Counted from the stretch's first letter, positions 33,895 through 42,908 are shown. The stretch: DNA of 64,000 nucleotides from Pontibacillus salicampi (GCF_042434395.1 NZ_JBHLTP010000003.1:496001-560000); one strand, 5' to 3'. Notes: generated from the sequence alone by a model not told the origin. A program made the numbers and translations.

Positions 33895-34122
33895 ATGGGA
33901 GATTGGGCTGTTGATACACATCATTTCCTGCCTTTTAATGTGAAAATTAGCATATTTGACAGACCCTTCTGCACCAGCCTCCAGGAATTAGATGACCTTT
34001 ATGAGCAGCTTCTGGATGGTGGATCAGCATGGATGCTTGTTGGAGAGTATGGGTTCAGTAAGAGGTTCGGCTGGGTTAGTGATCGGTACGGAGTTTCATG
34101 GCAATTAAACGTTACTTATTAG
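33895..34122 (+). CDS. PhnB/VOC-like fragment, probably truncated
   Basis: 75 residues whose second half (LDDLYEQLLDGGSAWMLVGE, then KRFGWVSDRYGVSWQL) is the C-terminal module of PhnB-like VOC proteins, which normally have about 140 residues. The first module is missing and the first ~25 residues do not match. An AAGGA site lies before the ATG, so it may still be translated, but it is best read as a remnant. Confidence 0.5.
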   Translation: MGDWAVDTHHFLPFNVKISIFDRPFCTSLQELDDLYEQLLDGGSAWMLVGEYGFSKRFGWVSDRYGVSWQLNVTY

Positions 34123-34151
34123 TTCCCGCATCTTTCTAAACATGTTAGTAT

Positions 34152-34184
34152 AAGCGCTCTTTTCGTATGATGGAGTGCTTTTTT
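34152..34184 (+). terminator. Intrinsic terminator
   Basis: AAGCGCTC pairs with GAGTGCTT (one wobble) followed by TTTTTT. Confidence 0.65.
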
Positions 34185-34284
34185 ATGAAGAAATAATGAT
34201 GAGGTTTAACAAATATTAATGATTGCTTAAGACTATGTTCAATTTCTCCTGTTATGTTGAAGGTAATGAGGGAGGGGTGTTCAT

Positions 34285-35835
34285 ATGTGGAAGAAGCAAA
34301 AGGTATTGACGTTATTTTTTTTCATTATCCTTGTATTTCCAATTGTGGTATTAGCTTCGGAAAGTTTGTATTCAAAAGACAGCGTGGAGGTCCAACTGCT
34401 TGGTGTAAATGATTTGCATGGTCAACTAAATACCCCGCTAACGTACAAAGGGGAAAAGGTAGGGGGAATATCGTATTTAACTTCCTATTTGCAGGAATAC
34501 GAGCAGAAAAACCCAAACACATTGCTAGTACATGCGGGTGATATGATAGGAGGAAGTCCTCCCATCTCTTCTTTATTCCAAGATGAACCTGCCGTAAAGT
34601 GGATGAATTATGTCGACTTTGATGTTGGCACTCTTGGTAACCATGAGTTTGATGAAGGTGTTCCGGAAATGCAGCGGATGCTTAAAGGTGGTTATCATGA
34701 AGATACTGGGTACTTTACAGGTTCGACGACTCCCTATACTACCGCAAATGTTATCGATAAACAGTCAGGTTCTTCATTACTCCCTCCTTATATTATTAAA
34801 GAGGTACATGGCGTGAAAATTGGCTTTATCGGTGTTGTAACAACGGATACCAAAGACTATGTATTATCTGAAAACCTTCAAAATGTCGAAATTACTGACG
34901 AAGTAAAAGCCATTAATAAAGCAGTAGCAGAATTAAAGGAAAAGAACATAAACTCTATCGTTGTATTAGGTCATGTAGCTGCGAAATCAAATAAAAATGG
35001 CCAAAACCCAGGGCGGGAATTTGTCGATATGGCCTCTGAAATTGATGATGAAGTCGATGTAATGTTCGCAGGTCATAATCATACGTATGCTAACACAGAA
35101 GTAGATGGAAAATTAATTGTTCAAGCCTATTCATATGGAAAAGCATTTTCCAAAGTAGATCTGACGATAGATCCAACAACACAAGAAATCACGAACATAG
35201 AATCAAATATCATTTATACATATCATAAAGGGATGACCCCTGATAACCAAACGGAGCTTCTGTTAAAAAAATATGACGACCAACTAAAATACGAATATAA
35301 AGATGTTATAGCGAACACGGACCATAATATTGCCAAAAAGCCGAATAAAAATGGAGAATCGCCGCTTGCACAGCTGATCTCACGCTCGTTAAAAGAAGAG
35401 ATGGATGCAGATATTGGCTTTGTTCACCATGGTGGCATTCGAACAAATGTATCAGCTGGACCAGTGCGCCCCATTGATTTTCATACCGTTTTACCCTTCA
35501 AACATAACGGTATTGTTCTTTCTATGACAGGGGAAGAAATCAAATCGGTTTTGATGGCACAATGGAGTGGAGAGAAAGAGAATATATTACAATTTTCTGG
35601 AATGACATATGACTGGAAGAAGAGTGCAAAGGGAGTAGAAGTTAGCGATTTAAAGGATCAACAAAACCATGCTATTGAACCTACCAAGCACTATGAAGTA
35701 GCTGTAACGCACTATTTAGCAAATGGAGGAGACGGATTTAAAGAATTCGCAGCAGGCGATGTATTACGTGAAGGTCCTGAGCTAGTGGATATAGTCATTA
35801 ACTATGTCAAGAAGAATGGTTTAGAAAACAGATAA
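34285..35835 (+). CDS. Secreted 5'-nucleotidase / 2',3'-cyclic phosphodiesterase (UshA family)
   Basis: 516 residues. A signal peptide (LFFFIILVFPIVVLASES) precedes the metallophosphatase domain with VNDLHGQL, HAGDMIGGSP, LGNHEFDEG, VVLGHVAAK and FAGHNHTYA, which bind two metal ions. The C-terminal 5'-nucleotidase domain (about 350-500) has the substrate-binding GGIRTN and ANGGDGFKEF. It dephosphorylates nucleotides outside the cell to salvage phosphate and nucleosides. No sortase or membrane anchor is visible. GGGAGG precedes the ATG, and it has its own terminator. Confidence 0.92.
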   Translation: MWKKQKVLTLFFFIILVFPIVVLASESLYSKDSVEVQLLGVNDLHGQLNTPLTYKGEKVGGISYLTSYLQEYEQKNPNTLLVHAGDMIGGSPPISSLFQDEPAVKWMNYVDFDVGTLGNHEFDEGVPEMQRMLKGGYHEDTGYFTGSTTPYTTANVIDKQSGSSLLPPYIIKEVHGVKIGFIGVVTTDTKDYVLSENLQNVEITDEVKAINKAVAELKEKNINSIVVLGHVAAKSNKNGQNPGREFVDMASEIDDEVDVMFAGHNHTYANTEVDGKLIVQAYSYGKAFSKVDLTIDPTTQEITNIESNIIYTYHKGMTPDNQTELLLKKYDDQLKYEYKDVIANTDHNIAKKPNKNGESPLAQLISRSLKEEMDADIGFVHHGGIRTNVSAGPVRPIDFHTVLPFKHNGIVLSMTGEEIKSVLMAQWSGEKENILQFSGMTYDWKKSAKGVEVSDLKDQQNHAIEPTKHYEVAVTHYLANGGDGFKEFAAGDVLREGPELVDIVINYVKKNGLENR

Positions 35836-35850
35836 ATCATAGATTTAGGA

Positions 35851-35882
35851 AGCGCAGGGAGCTATCTTCCCTGCGCTTTTTA
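35851..35882 (+). terminator. Terminator of the 5'-nucleotidase gene
   Basis: AGCGCAGGGA pairs with TCCCTGCGCT around 6 bases, followed by TTTTATT. Confidence 0.85.
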
Positions 35883-36599
35883 TTGCTTATGGTTTTAGAG
35901 ATATCCGATTATTATGTCATTATATAGTGTTAAACCAAATATGCTGAAAAAACTATTTCTTGAACCAAGCCAAGTGATGAAAGCTAACACGTAACCAATG
36001 ATAGGAAACAATTTCTTTTTTTATAAATACGGTAATATTTCTCTTATACAATAAGTTGATTGCGAAAACGACGGTTCCGTTCTCCTATTACGGCAAAGGT
36101 ATGGCCTGGAAAATGGGAGACTCCCGCTGAAAAATGGATGAGCCAAGACCCCACAGAAAAATGGTGGAGTTTACTCCATCATTTTTCGAGGAGGCTTGGC
36201 CGAAGTAAGGAGGTTCGGTTAAAACCGCTACATCCTGTAGCAAAACCGAACTACCCCACGTCGTTTGGGGCAGCAGGAAAGCGAGCGTTTTCCAGGCCAT
36301 ACCTTTCCCTGTTAAACGGATATGACCCATCCCTGAAAAACCATCTCGAATCCAAGTCTTCCACATAAAGCCGCTATACAGCATTATCAACAACAAGCAA
36401 TTCCATGCAAAATTAAGCAAACCATTCCTATTAAAATAGACCAGCACATAAAGAAAAACAATACCGATTAAACGATAGGTATAACATTGTCAGTTAAGCC
36501 TAGCAATTAGATAGAAAATTTCTATAAAATGGAACTAATCACACACAAAATACGTAATAAAAGGTATGATAGTACAAAACTGGTAAAGGGAGGGTTACA
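35883..36599. other. Long intergenic region around the palindromic repeat
   Basis: About 715 bases without a convincing gene. Apart from the repeat it is AT-rich. The last 60 bases hold the GGGAGG site for the frameshifted gene at 36600. Confidence 0.5.
36095..36306. repeat. Structured palindromic intergenic repeat with terminal inverted repeats
   Basis: A 19-bp perfect terminal inverted repeat (AAAGGTATGGCCTGGAAAA at 36095 and its complement at 36288-36306) encloses a GC-richer segment. Inside are nested stems: GAAAAATGGTGGAGT with ACTCCATCATTTTTC, GTTCGGTT with AACCGAAC, GCTAC with GTAGC, and CCCCA with TGGGG. The words GGGAGACTCC, AAGACCCCACAG, CGAGGAGGCT and GGAAAGCGAGC match a repeat often seen between genes in bacilli. 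It probably folds as RNA or DNA hairpins; open frames across it are not coding. Confidence 0.65.
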
Positions 36600-37188
36600 T
36601 TGTTTGCCATTTGTTATTCATACGAAATTAATCCGGATAATAAAGATGCTTTTCTAGAAATGCAAGAAGAGGTATGCCGTCTTTATAGAGAGTATCTGGA
36701 AAGGCACCTTCATTTTTTTGCATTCAGATTCGCAGTCTTCCCAATGGATGGAAATAAACCTGTTCGACTCTAGTGAAGAGTGGGAAAGCAAGTGGGAGTT
36801 GATAAATGAGGATTTCCGGATAGACGGTATGTGGAAAGAAGCTAGTTCCTTCTTTGCCTGTAAACAGGTAAATGAAGCATTTTATAACGAGATTTACAGT
36901 GATGGGATTCCAAAGGAAACGTCAGCTCAAGCGAAAGTGCATCGTCTTGGAAAAGCTAAGGAAATACATAGTTCCCCACATGTCAAAAATCATACTACTT
37001 CCGGAACTTTTGACCTTCTGCTAGAGAATAGGGATGATGCTCAGGATGCTTTACTTATACAACTCCAGTCCGAACTGCACTCACCTTCTAATAAAGAAAT
37101 GACAGCAGGGTCCAAACAAAGCGATGGAAGAGACATTCCACTAGATGAAGGTTTATCTGGATGGTCTGCGATTGCCTACATTATATAG
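36600..37188 (+). pseudogene. Unknown gene frameshifted in a T7 run
   Basis: A GGGAGG site and TTG start at 36600 open a frame (FAICYSYEINPDNKDAFLEM, then EEVCRLYREYLERHLH) that loses coherence after seven T at 36713-36719 and stops soon after. The +1 frame continues HSDSQSSQWMEINLFDSSEE, WESKWELINED and onward to 37188. Removing one T would join them into a protein of about 195 residues. The N-terminal part looks like a dimeric alpha/beta-barrel type domain; the last ~90 residues are low in recognisable features. Confidence 0.55.
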
Positions 37189-37248
37189 GGTATTCATATA
37201 TGAATAAATAAACAAAAATGAACATTTATACTAAAGGGGAGGCATTAC

Positions 37249-38325
37249 ATGTGGGCGAATAATCATGTAAAGCAAATGCTAAGAACAGATTTTCCAATTA
37301 TTCAAGCTGGTATGGCTGGAGGGGTAACTTCTCCGGAATTAGTAGCAGCAGTATCAAATGCAGGTGCTCTCGGTACAATCGGAGCAGGGTACCTCAGCTC
37401 TGCTCAACTAGAAAAATACATTAATCAAACAAAGTCCTTAACCGATAAACCATTTGGTGTAAATATATTTATTCCGTCTAATCCCAAAGTAAGTGAAGCG
37501 GAACGGAATACTGCCAATAGGGCTCTAGCTCATTACCTGGAAGCATATGATATTACACTCCCAGAGTGTGATTCTAATCCAAGTGCTGCCTTGTTTGATG
37601 AACAGATGAATATACTGCTGCATTATGAAGTTCCGGTTGTAAGCTTTACATTTGGAATTCCTCCTGCACCTGCGGTTGCTGCGTTGAAACAACGTAATAT
37701 TACGGTTGTAGGCACAGCAACAACTGTAAGAGAGGCCCAATTGAATCAAGATGCTGGTGTAGATGTCATTGTGGCACAGGGAAGTGAAGCAGGAGGGCAC
37801 CGAGGGACATTTACCAGCGATGATTCTCACGCTTGTATTGGAACAATGTCCCTAGTTCCTCAAATGGTGGATGCAGTCCATGTACCAATTATTGCTGCTG
37901 GAGGAATTATGGATGGAAGAGGCGTGCTTGCAGCGCTAGCTCTTGGAGCAGAAGGGGTACAGATGGGAACTGCGTTTGTTACGTGTGCGGAAAGCGGAGC
38001 TAATGTATGGCATAAGTCTGCTATTCTCAGCGCTAATGAGGATCAAGTATTGTTGACTTCTTCCATCACAGGGAAAACTGCTAGAGGCATAGAAAACCAG
38101 TTGATGCGGGATCTTCAACCGTTTGAAAATGATTTGCCTGCATATCCAATCCAGCATACGCTAACGAAAGAAATACGAAAACGAGCAGCAGAAGAGAATA
38201 ACCCTGAATGGATGTCTCTCTGGTCTGGTCAGTCTCCAAGATTGAGTACCATTTTACCCGCGCATACTATTATAGAAAAAATAGTGCAAGACGTGGAGAA
38301 AAGAATCTTTCAATTTAAATCATAG
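37249..38325 (+). CDS. Nitronate monooxygenase (NPD-like flavoenzyme)
   Basis: 358 residues, a TIM barrel binding FMN, of the 2-nitropropane dioxygenase family: FPIIQAGMAGGVTSPELVAA at the start, VAQGSEAGGHRGTF (the FMN/active-site segment with His), PIIAAGGIMDGRGVLAALALG and GVQMGTAFVTC. It oxidises alkyl nitronates or propionate-3-nitronate, a detoxification reaction. GGGGAGG lies 6 bases before ATG. Single gene; 60 bases after the frameshifted gene. Confidence 0.92.
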   Translation: MWANNHVKQMLRTDFPIIQAGMAGGVTSPELVAAVSNAGALGTIGAGYLSSAQLEKYINQTKSLTDKPFGVNIFIPSNPKVSEAERNTANRALAHYLEAYDITLPECDSNPSAALFDEQMNILLHYEVPVVSFTFGIPPAPAVAALKQRNITVVGTATTVREAQLNQDAGVDVIVAQGSEAGGHRGTFTSDDSHACIGTMSLVPQMVDAVHVPIIAAGGIMDGRGVLAALALGAEGVQMGTAFVTCAESGANVWHKSAILSANEDQVLLTSSITGKTARGIENQLMRDLQPFENDLPAYPIQHTLTKEIRKRAAEENNPEWMSLWSGQSPRLSTILPAHTIIEKIVQDVEKRIFQFKS

Positions 38326-38393
38326 ACTAGAATTGGCTTAGTTTGTAGTATCAAGATTCGTTAACTAACACTAATATAAAAAGGATGGGGAAA

Positions 38394-38636
38394 ATGATCC
38401 GAAAAATAATAAGGCACACTTGGAATACTCTTTCTGGTGCATTTGTTTTGCTGCTCTCCATTTGGATGAGTGGGCCAGGCATCGCAGAAACGGACTCTCC
38501 TGTGTACAGATGGTATTACCTGGCGCTTTTCCTTTTGTGGGCAATCGGTTTCATTTTACAATTTAAAGCAAGAACTAAAGGCATAGGAGTCTTTATCACG
38601 GTCATACCAATAGTAGTTTATTTACTTATTCTATAA
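38394..38636 (+). CDS. Small membrane protein, uncharacterised
   Basis: 80 residues with three helices (SGAFVLLLSIWMSG, RWYYLALFLLWAIGFIL, GVFITVIPIVVYLLIL). Start chosen at 38394 because AAGG lies 9 bases upstream; the ATG at 38385 is directly after that site and too close. A good terminator follows at 38649-38681. Confidence 0.6.
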   Translation: MIRKIIRHTWNTLSGAFVLLLSIWMSGPGIAETDSPVYRWYYLALFLLWAIGFILQFKARTKGIGVFITVIPIVVYLLIL

Positions 38637-38648
38637 ACCCTGTGGTTC

Positions 38649-38681
38649 AAAGGAGTGCATGTATCATTTGCACTTCTTTTT
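38649..38681 (+). terminator. Intrinsic terminator
   Basis: AGGAGTGCA pairs with TGCACTTCT, followed by TTTTTATG. Confidence 0.7.
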
Positions 38682-38791
38682 ATGTGGGGAATTTTAGTTC
38701 ATCCATGTTCTGGGGTTCCAGCCCATACTTTTATCCTAATGTAAGCTTTATATAAGCATGATATGTCTAGGTTAACTATAAATATCTTTTG

Positions 38792-38803
38792 GGACATATG
38801 TCC
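38792..38803. promoter_or_regulatory. Perfect 12-bp palindrome, possible operator
   Basis: GGACATATGTCC lies about 60 bases before the first YdcZ gene. The operon encodes a Crp/Fnr-type regulator, so this could be its site; the usual Crp or Fnr consensus is not matched. Confidence 0.35.
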
Positions 38804-38864
38804 TTTCTTCTGCAAGCAACTTGTATTGTAATGGATTCATAATAGACAGAAAGGAGAGGATGGA

Positions 38865-39290
38865 ATGAAAGGAATTCTATTCTCCATCATTGCAGGATTT
38901 TGTATAACCCTACAAGGTATCTTTAATACAAAGATGAGCAGTGTAATAGGAGGGTGGCATACGACATCCATCGTACACTTAGTTGGATTTATGTTATCTC
39001 TTACCATTTATTTATTCGTTAAAGACGGAGATTCGAAAGGCATGACAAAGGTGCCCCCTATTTACTTCGCAGGTGGTGCCCTAGGAGTTATCGTTGTCTT
39101 TTCAGAGTTAACCGCCATTCATTTAGTAGGCCCTGCTTCAGCAATAGCCATCTTGCTTGTAGCGCAATTGCTAGGAGCCTTTCTTATTGAAGCTCGCGGC
39201 TGGTTTGGAGAAAAGTCCTTCTCCGTTCGTCCCCATCAGCTGCTTGGGATATGCATGATGATAGTGGGAGTAATGTTATTTAAAATTTAA
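38865..39290 (+). CDS. YdcZ-family small DMT transporter subunit
   Basis: 141 residues with five membrane helices and the DUF606/YdcZ pattern: AGFCITLQGIFNTKMSSVIG at the start, ELTAIHLVGPASAIAILLVA and a C-terminal GICMMIVGVMLF. These half-size members of the drug/metabolite superfamily are often encoded in pairs and probably act as heteromers. AGGAGAGG precedes the ATG. A paralogue follows at 40050, beyond the regulator gene. Confidence 0.82.
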   Translation: MKGILFSIIAGFCITLQGIFNTKMSSVIGGWHTTSIVHLVGFMLSLTIYLFVKDGDSKGMTKVPPIYFAGGALGVIVVFSELTAIHLVGPASAIAILLVAQLLGAFLIEARGWFGEKSFSVRPHQLLGICMMIVGVMLFKI

Positions 39291-39335
39291 ATAGCTAATC
39301 ACCAAATAATACTATTCAGATAGGAAGGTGTTTGT

Positions 39336-40034
39336 TTGAAAGAGGTTTTGGATCAACAACTGCTACAAAAATATGTGAAAGAATTTCAATTGGATTCTTT
39401 CTTCTCTTCGCCATCACTTGGTGCATTTCGCTTATATGAAATAAGCAAAGGAGAAACCATTTGTACAAAAGGAGATTCCTTATCCACCATGTATTTATTA
39501 GTGAAGGGAAAGGTAAAGATATTTACCACTACTCTAGAGGGAAAATCACTCATTCTTCGCTTTAAGACACCTTTTGCCATTATCGGGGATGTCGAATACG
39601 TCAAGCAAACGGAAGTATTTAACACAGTTGAGTCCGTTTCAGATGGATATCTAATTGGTTTGCCTTTTCATGATATTAAGAAGCACGAAGCTCATAATCA
39701 TGCCTTCCTTCAGTTTTTGTTGGAGATTATTACCCATAAATTCTATACAGAATCACACGCATCAACGGTTAACATGTTATATCCGGTAGATGTGCGACTC
39801 GCAAGCTATCTTCTTTCCTTATCCAAAGAAGGAGAAGGGTCATTGTTTCATGAAGAAATGAGGACCTCTATACTTCAGGATATTGCTGACGTCATAGGGA
39901 CAAGCTATCGACACCTGAATCGGGTGCTGCAAGATTTCCATCAGCACAATATTATAGAACGAACAAGAGGGATGATTATTATTAAGGACGTGGAGACTTT
40001 AAAAAAGAGAGCAAATGGCAATATATATGAGTAG
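39336..40034 (+). CDS. Crp/Fnr-family transcriptional regulator (YeiL-like)
   Basis: 232 residues: an N-terminal cyclic-nucleotide-binding-like barrel (KGETICTKGDSLSTMYLLVK, GKSLILRFKTPFAIIGD) and a C-terminal winged helix with the recognition segment DIADVIGTSYRHLNRVLQDF. No Fnr-type cysteine cluster is seen, so it probably does not carry an iron-sulphur centre. It lies between two YdcZ genes, close to both, and presumably controls them. TTG start after GGAAGGTG. Confidence 0.87.
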   Translation: MKEVLDQQLLQKYVKEFQLDSFFSSPSLGAFRLYEISKGETICTKGDSLSTMYLLVKGKVKIFTTTLEGKSLILRFKTPFAIIGDVEYVKQTEVFNTVESVSDGYLIGLPFHDIKKHEAHNHAFLQFLLEIITHKFYTESHASTVNMLYPVDVRLASYLLSLSKEGEGSLFHEEMRTSILQDIADVIGTSYRHLNRVLQDFHQHNIIERTRGMIIIKDVETLKKRANGNIYE

Positions 40035-40049
40035 AGAAGGGGGAAATAC

Positions 40050-40526
40050 ATGATTGGAGCACTATTTTCTATAATAGCAGGTGTATGTATCAGCACGCAG
40101 AATGTTTTTAATTCCCGAATAAGTGAAAAAGGGGGTTCCTGGGCTACGACCACTATCGTGTTAGGTGTTGGCTTTGTCAGCTCCTTACCAGTATTCTATC
40201 TCTTGGATGACACTCAACTTTTTGTTTTTAGTGGAGTAAACCCTGTTTATTTATTTAGCGGAGTATTTGGTGTCGGCATTGTTTTTTGTTTAATGAGAGG
40301 AATTAGTCTGTTGGGACCTGCTTATGCGGTATCTATTGTTCTCATCTCTCAGCTTACCATAGCGACTGTGGTGAACACATATGGGTTGTTCGGTTTTCCT
40401 TCTCAAGCCTTTACGGTGAATAAAGCTGTGGGATTATGCATCTTAATTGTTGGAGTGCTAATATTCAAGCTCGGCGGTAATATGTCTCGGTTATTGAAAC
40501 AGGTTAGCAGAGATTATCATATATAA
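40050..40526 (+). CDS. YdcZ-family small DMT transporter subunit, second copy
   Basis: 158 residues, paralogous to the gene at 38865: GVCISTQNVFNSRISEKGGS, GISLLGPAYAVSIVLISQLT and GLCILIVGVLIFKLGG correspond to the same blocks. It lies 15 bases after the regulator gene. The two halves probably form one antiparallel carrier. Substrate unknown. Confidence 0.82.
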   Translation: MIGALFSIIAGVCISTQNVFNSRISEKGGSWATTTIVLGVGFVSSLPVFYLLDDTQLFVFSGVNPVYLFSGVFGVGIVFCLMRGISLLGPAYAVSIVLISQLTIATVVNTYGLFGFPSQAFTVNKAVGLCILIVGVLIFKLGGNMSRLLKQVSRDYHI

Positions 40527-40535
40527 TGATAAATG

Positions 40536-40562
40536 CCTCCCTTTAGATAAAACAAAGGGAGG
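40536..40562 (+). terminator. Hairpin after second YdcZ gene
   Basis: CCTCCCTTT pairs with AAAGGGAGG around 9 bases; it lacks a strong T-run. Confidence 0.45.
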
Positions 40563-40606
40563 TTTGAAAGCTTTTGAGCGAATAGTATCTTTACCCTTAC
40601 ATATGG

Positions 40607-40638
40607 AAAGAGACCATAATTGTTGGTCTCTTTTTTTT
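40607..40638 (+). terminator. Intrinsic terminator
   Basis: AAAGAGACC pairs with GGTCTCTTT followed by T8; it ends the YdcZ operon if the first hairpin is passed. Confidence 0.75.
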
Positions 40639-40868
40639 ATAGGTCTAAAGTCTTTAATTTTAGATTGTTGTACCGATATATAATTAGAAGGCCTGTAAAC
40701 AACGCTGAATTATTTCCATTAAAAAGAAGTTTTGTAGTCTTAATGAATGGTGTGGTGGTTTGGAACAACGGTTAATGATGCATTCACTTCGTCTGAGTGA
40801 CTTATCTGCTATATAGAAGCAGGGCTTTGTTATACAAAAGCTTACTTTGTGAAAGGATGATATTCAAT

Positions 40869-42359
40869 TTGAAGAAACATGTACATTCAAATGATAGGTT
40901 AGTATTATGGTATCTATTGTTAAACTTAGTGGTCGCTGTCCCTTTTGCCTTTTTCTCCATTAATTCCATCACCTGGCTCGTGATAACGGCGAGTGTCCTT
41001 ACATGTCTGAGTATTTTATCGTATTGGTTTGGAAAGGCGCCTACTGTTAGGATGTACGGTAATACTATATTACTAGTAGTGTACTTTTCATTATTTATAC
41101 ACGGTTTAGACGGAATGATTGAAGCCCATTTCCATTTTGCTTTTGGTATGGTAGCTATTGCTATTTATAATAGGGCTAAACCGGTCATTCTTATTGCCTC
41201 TTTATTTGCTTTGCACCATTTAGTATTTATGTTTGTTGATCCGACTATGATATTCAATCATGGTGTCAACAATAATAATGCACATTACTGGTTTACGTTT
41301 ATGCTACATGCCGTTGCAGTTATTTCCATAGCAGTGCCATTAGTACAACGAGTCCTGTGGTCCCAACGAAGAATAGCTGATGCAGAGAAAGCCCGCCAGG
41401 AGTCAACACTTAAGCAAGAAGGATTGGAACATGTAATGAAGGAGCAAAGCGTCATTTCGAATAAGCTAATTGAAAACTTACGTGTTATCAAACAAGGTAG
41501 CTCCCTTTCCTCGCTAAACAGTATGGAAACTTCGAGGACCTTTTATGAAATGGCATCTGGAATAGAAGAACATGCAAGTAGTATAGTTCATATTAACGAG
41601 CACCTCCGCCAAATGGCAGAAGACATTACAGAAACGTCAAGCGTTGCCAACACAATGAACCAGGAGACGTTTCATAGTGTGCAAGCACTTGACATCGGCA
41701 AAGAGAATCTCCAGACATTAACTTCTCATATGAAGGACCTTGCTGGACATATTCATATTACCGATGGGACTATTACAGAGCTAGCTCAGAAAACAAAACA
41801 AATTGAGGGAATCATCCACGCCATCCAACAAGTTGCTAATCAAACGAACCTTCTAGCATTAAATGCATCCATTGAAGCAGCTAGAGCAGGTGATGCAGGT
41901 AGAGGATTCGGTGTGGTAGCAAATGAGATAAGAAATCTTGCTGAACAAAGTACCGCATCCTCAAATGAAATCGAAAACATCTTGTCAGGAATATTGTTAG
42001 ATGTACAGCAGGTGGTGCATCAAATAAAAGAAGAAACAACGATTATTGATCAAAGTCAATCCTACACCACAGATGTGGAAGCTGCCTTCCAGAAAATCGA
42101 GGATAGTGTTCAATGTGTACTCTCACAATCACAGCAGGCAGATAGTCTTTCTAATTCTATACATGATCAAGCTCAAACTATTTCAGAAGAAATGGGGAAT
42201 ATTTCGGAATTTTCGAAGCAATCAGCTGCTAGTATTCAGGAAGTTACGAGTCATGTCGAGGATCAGTCCCAGCAACATCAACATACAGACGATGCTCTGG
42301 GTGAATTAGAAGCAATAGCTGAGAAACTTAATCACGGTGGTAAGGAGGGGAGAGAATGA
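40869..42359 (+). CDS. Methyl-accepting chemotaxis protein with a histidine-rich 6-helix membrane input domain
   Basis: About 496 residues. The first ~190 form six membrane helices with no large outside domain; they include DGMIEAHFHFAF and ALHHLVFMF, a pattern seen in the membrane input domain of several MCP and GGDEF proteins. The cytoplasmic part has the MCP signalling hairpin QQVANQTNLLALNASIEAAR and AGRGFGVVANEIRNLAEQS. It should bind CheA/CheW and steer flagellar motion. Start at TTG 40869 (AAGGA 13 bases upstream) or ATG 40857. Its stop overlaps the next gene's ATG. Confidence 0.85.
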   Translation: MKKHVHSNDRLVLWYLLLNLVVAVPFAFFSINSITWLVITASVLTCLSILSYWFGKAPTVRMYGNTILLVVYFSLFIHGLDGMIEAHFHFAFGMVAIAIYNRAKPVILIASLFALHHLVFMFVDPTMIFNHGVNNNNAHYWFTFMLHAVAVISIAVPLVQRVLWSQRRIADAEKARQESTLKQEGLEHVMKEQSVISNKLIENLRVIKQGSSLSSLNSMETSRTFYEMASGIEEHASSIVHINEHLRQMAEDITETSSVANTMNQETFHSVQALDIGKENLQTLTSHMKDLAGHIHITDGTITELAQKTKQIEGIIHAIQQVANQTNLLALNASIEAARAGDAGRGFGVVANEIRNLAEQSTASSNEIENILSGILLDVQQVVHQIKEETTIIDQSQSYTTDVEAAFQKIEDSVQCVLSQSQQADSLSNSIHDQAQTISEEMGNISEFSKQSAASIQEVTSHVEDQSQQHQHTDDALGELEAIAEKLNHGGKEGRE

Positions 42360-42904
42360 TGTCTCCTCGTATAATGAGGTATAGTATATGGTTGATGTTA
42401 TTGCTCTCCTTCCTGATCCACTATCTTCATCGTATCCATGACTTAGCCCTTCAAGTTGGTAGACCATCTATTTATTGGGATCACCAGCTGTTAGTTAATG
42501 TAGCTCTTTGGGTACCGGTGCTATTTTGTGTATGGTGGGAGATTACGTTCCAGAGAAAGCGGTTTGCACACATGTTGCCGTTCATTCATACGCTAGCCTT
42601 ATCTTTTATCGCCGTATCTATCATGTTAGGCGGGGATGGAATAGTAGAGTATCACTTTATTTTTATGGTAGTTATTGGAATGACTTTATATCATAACAAC
42701 GATTTCTTACCTATTCTTGCCAGCATGATATTTGGGGTGTATCACATTGGTATATACTTTATCGCCCCTGAATTGTGTCTTACGATATTCCCTAAATCGC
42801 TCTGGTATCCTATTCTAATAGTCATTATCCAAAGTGTGTTTGGGAGTGCTTTATATGTTTTAACCAAATACTCAAAACGGATAGGACAGGCATCTGTCCG
42901 ATAA
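42356..42904 (+). CDS. Stand-alone membrane domain related to the adjacent chemoreceptor
   Basis: 182 residues, six helices and nothing else. DGIVEYHFIFMVVIGMTLY and PILASMIFGVYHIGIYF line up with DGMIEAHFHFAFGMVAIAIY and VILIASLFALHHLVFMF of the preceding MCP. So this protein is a copy of the MCP input domain without the signalling part. GGAGGGGAG lies before the ATG, which overlaps the MCP stop, so the two are made together. It may be a membrane partner or a sensor accessory (inference). Confidence 0.78.
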   Translation: MMSPRIMRYSIWLMLLLSFLIHYLHRIHDLALQVGRPSIYWDHQLLVNVALWVPVLFCVWWEITFQRKRFAHMLPFIHTLALSFIAVSIMLGGDGIVEYHFIFMVVIGMTLYHNNDFLPILASMIFGVYHIGIYFIAPELCLTIFPKSLWYPILIVIIQSVFGSALYVLTKYSKRIGQASVR

Positions 42905-42908
42905 AAAA

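Noticed and set aside
36060..36447. Open frames of about 100 codons on both strands across the palindromic repeat
   Set aside because: They follow the inverted repeat, lack ribosome sites, and look like mirror images of each other; they are products of the palindrome, not genes.
36713..36719. Programmed ribosomal frameshift at the T7 run
   Set aside because: No stimulatory hairpin or internal ribosome site next to the run, and no family known to me uses one here. A mutation or read error is simpler.
42356..42904. Reading the six-helix protein as a second half of a split chemoreceptor
   Set aside because: It has no signalling hairpin and repeats the input domain already present in the MCP, so it is a paralogue and not a missing part.
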